Shown here: one piece after another, positions 61,778-64,000 of the stretch
How the letters are laid out: every line of letters begins with the position of its first letter
Position numbering within the stretch: the stretch's first letter is position 1
Assembly: GCA_016858145.1 (NCBI GenBank)
Contig: JAEHOE010000260.1
Location: 1-64,000 of the forward strand
Direction of reading: 5' to 3'
Length of the DNA stretch: 64,000 bases
From: Edaphochlamys debaryana
Lineage: Eukaryota > Chlorophyta > Chlorophyceae > Chlamydomonadales
Program-made: the position numbers and the translations under genes
Notes under the pieces: model-generated
The model's database searches: none
The model's input: only the letters and a program-made list of their open reading frames with translations
Told to the model about the DNA's origin: nothing

Positions 61778-63342
61778 TTAGCTGCTGCGCCGGGCCCCGC
61801 CGCCGCCTCCCCCAGCGCCGCCCCGGCACGCCTCCCGGTGGCCCGACCGCCAGTGCGCCGTCTGGCACTCGCGGCTGCAGTACGACGCAGTGCCGCCGCA
61901 GCCCGCGCACGCCCGCAGAGGCAGGGCCGCATCGCTGTCACCCTCCAGGTTGGCGCAGGCCGGGTTGGAGCAGCCGCCCAGGCACGCGCGGGCGGCGGCG
62001 GGCGAGGCCGGCAGCAGGGCGGCGGCGGCCTCCAAGCCAGGGAACCACGCACCGAAGCGAGCGGCCAGCGCGTGGGCCCCGGAGGCGGCGGACGCCCGTG
62101 CGCCGCCCCTGCCGCCCCGCGGCCCGCTGCCGTGCGCCCAGCGCACCAGCTGAGCCGCCAGCGCCTCCGCCGCCGCCGCGTGACCCCGGGCCCTGCACTC
62201 GGCACCCAGGGACCGCAGCTGCTGCGGCTGCCACGCCGGCGCCCACCCTCCGCGTCCCGCCACCTCCTCCGGAAGCGCCGCCGCGACCGCGCAGCAGGCC
62301 TCCGCCAGGTGCGGCAGGTGGCTGCCACTCATCAATTGAATGGTGGAGTCTTGAGTCCATAAGTCAAGCGCTCTGCAGATAAGTCTCACGGGGAGTGACC
62401 ACCTAAGCCAATCGGTGCCGGGGCCTCCGGCGGTACCGCCTCCCGGAGCGGCCCTTGAGGACGCCGATCCTGCCGATCCTGCCAATCCTGCCGTCGATGC
62501 CAGGGCGTTTGGGGGCCCTCGGCGGGCAGCGGTGGCAGCGCATGCCAGGAGGGGCAGCACGTGGAGACCACATGTCAGGGCCGAAGGCCTTACGGGGCAA
62601 AGCCCAGAGCGCGGCCACAGCTGAAGGGTGACCGACGGCAGCCAGGCCGCTGCCGCTGCCGCCAGCATCTCCAGCAGCTGCCTCTCCGCCGGGGACAGCG
62701 CCCCGGCCCCGCCTTGGGCCAGCCCCGGGCCCTCGGTCTGCCGCGGGCGGCGCCCTCGGCTTGCCAAGCTCTCGAGCCACGACCGCCCGGCAGTCAGGAA
62801 GTGGCAAGCAGTTGTCAGTACTATGCATTCTTTTAGCTCGCCGTCAGAGCCACGGACGTTCACGTTGACGCTGAGGCCCTTTGTGATGGTCCGCACCAGC
62901 GCAGCCGCCTGCCGGGCGTCGCCCCACGCCAGCAGCGGGGCCAGCCGGGGCCAGCTTTCGCAGCCAGCGAAAGGGGCGAGGGCCTCAGACTCTGGGAGTG
63001 TTGAAAGCCCGCCCTCGCGCAGGCCGGCGGCGGCTCCTCAAGGCTGCGCTGATGAGGCGACCGTGTCCAACGCGTCGCCTCATTGGTCACGAGCAGGAGA
63101 GCCCGCTTGAACGCTGGCCGTGACAGCAGCTCGGCGATGGTACTCTTAGCAGCAGCTTTATCCGTGTTTGCCCAGAGACCCGGACGCCAAGCCAGACTCT
63201 TTGCTGTTGATGCAAGGGCAGACAGCGAGGCCGGGCTGGCCTGTGCTTCTGCCCCGAGGACCGCCTCCGCTTGCGCGATGAAGTCGCGGACCTCCTGCTC
63301 AGCCTCCGGGCACATCAGTGTCTGTGCTAGTTGTGCAGCCAT
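61778..63342 (-). pseudogene. MYND-A'': MYND-A copy with a 1,579-bp internal deletion
   Basis: The start (63340-63342, MAAQLAQTL) and about the first 100 residues are as in MYND-A. At about 63032 the sequence jumps from the family position SPHQRSLEE to the exon 2 position AAGLREGG. This removes 1579 bases, including the intron and the site of the 7-base frameshift. 1579 is not a multiple of three, so the N-terminal part runs out of frame and stops at 62860. The downstream frame, with the complete MYND finger (CAGC, SYC, SREC, HWRSGHREAC), is open to the stop at 61778. Only about one base of homology spans the join. Confidence 0.85.
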
Positions 63343-64000
63343 GACGCACGTTTGCGCTAAGTTACGGGAACTGCACACACAGCCTAGGATGGAGTTGGAA
63401 GCGTCAAGGCGGCAGCAGGGCTAGCTATGTCGTGATCTTTTGTGACAGCACTACAAAGTACATAATGGCGGGCAGGTTGCGGGCACCCGCCCTCCCCCCC
63501 TCATCCGTAGCCCCCACACCCGCCCCCCACGCCCCCCACGAAACAGACTGCCCGTTACTCGCTCCGCCCACTGCTCGGTCGACCCACCCATCGCCGTGCA
63601 AGCCCCCGTTGATTGCCGCATCTTTCTTTGGGTGGGGCTGGGGGGTGGGCCGCGGGGGGCGTGTGTGTGTGTGTGACAACTCGGCCTGACGGTGCTCCAG
63701 CTCCGCGTGAACGCACCTGGGCTGGCCCCTGGGCAAGAAGCGGGCGGTGGTGGAGCCGGGGGTCACGAAGCGGGCGGCGGATGGGGTGGACCTTACAGGC
63801 GGTAGCGACTGAGGCGGTGCTGTGTTGGGGCGGTATGGGCTCAAGCGTTGAGTTGAAGGACGTGGCCACTGATGGTTTACGCTTGCGCGGCTTCCTCCTG
63901 ACCCAAGCAGGAGCGGTCGGCGGCCCCCCCCAGCGCATCCCCCCAGCCCCGGAAGTCTTGAGGGGCAGGAGCAGGTTGTGCGACCTGAAAAGGGCGGGAT
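63343..64000. other. Start of the A-B spacer in U4, no gene recognised
   Basis: Matches 49369-50023, with the 15-base GT run at 63661-63675. The next gene would lie beyond the window. Confidence 0.7.

Larger units (their letters stand above)
60757..64000. repeat. Segmental duplication unit U4, cut by the window end
   Basis: Matches U3 from 45204 at an offset of 15553 bases up to about 63031, and at an offset of 13974 after a 1579-bp internal deletion. More of the unit presumably follows the window. Confidence 0.9.

Overview
The window looks like nuclear DNA of a volvocine green alga, most probably Chlamydomonas or a close relative. The reasons are the high GC, introns of about 100-900 bases with GTGAGT/GTGCGT-type donors and GCAG acceptors, the alga-style polyadenylation signal TGTAA, and several copies of a large alanine-rich protein ending in a MYND-type zinc finger. 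Nothing bacterial, viral or organellar was recognised. No rRNA, tRNA, CRISPR array or telomeric repeat was seen.

Region 1 (1-14990) is a head-to-tail array of a satellite with a monomer of about 1.9 kb: seven full copies and one partial. The inner copies are almost identical. The first three carry many single-base insertions and deletions, as expected of an unpolished contig end. No convincing gene lies in the array.

Region 2 (14991-64000) is a tandem segmental duplication with a unit of about 15 kb, called here U1 (14991-30552), U2 (30553-45203), U3 (45204-60756) and the start of U4 (60757-64000). Each complete unit has the same order: a spacer, a minus-strand MYND gene (A type; the diverged form C in U2), a second spacer, a second minus-strand MYND gene (B type; D in U2), a divergent promoter region of exactly 350 bases, and a plus-strand eight-exon gene for a P-loop NTPase.

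The three NTPase genes (25037-29632, 39726-44252, 55255-59805) have intact exon models of 741, 726 and 734 residues. The domain order is an N-terminal coiled coil built from a variable 7-residue repeat, a Walker A motif split by an intron, Walker B, a TGSS sensor-like motif, a probable winged helix and a basic tail. This resembles archaeal-ATPase-like/STAND NTPases. Every MYND copy, by contrast, has at least one apparent frameshift, nonsense codon or deletion, and the lesions differ between copies. U3 is a patchwork of U1-like and U2-like sequence, which points to recent unequal exchange or gene conversion.

The best candidate for an undescribed system is the divergent MYND/NTPase pair, amplified next to a satellite block. 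Its function is unknown. The exon models and lesions were read by eye from the sequence; homology statements rest on remembered family patterns.
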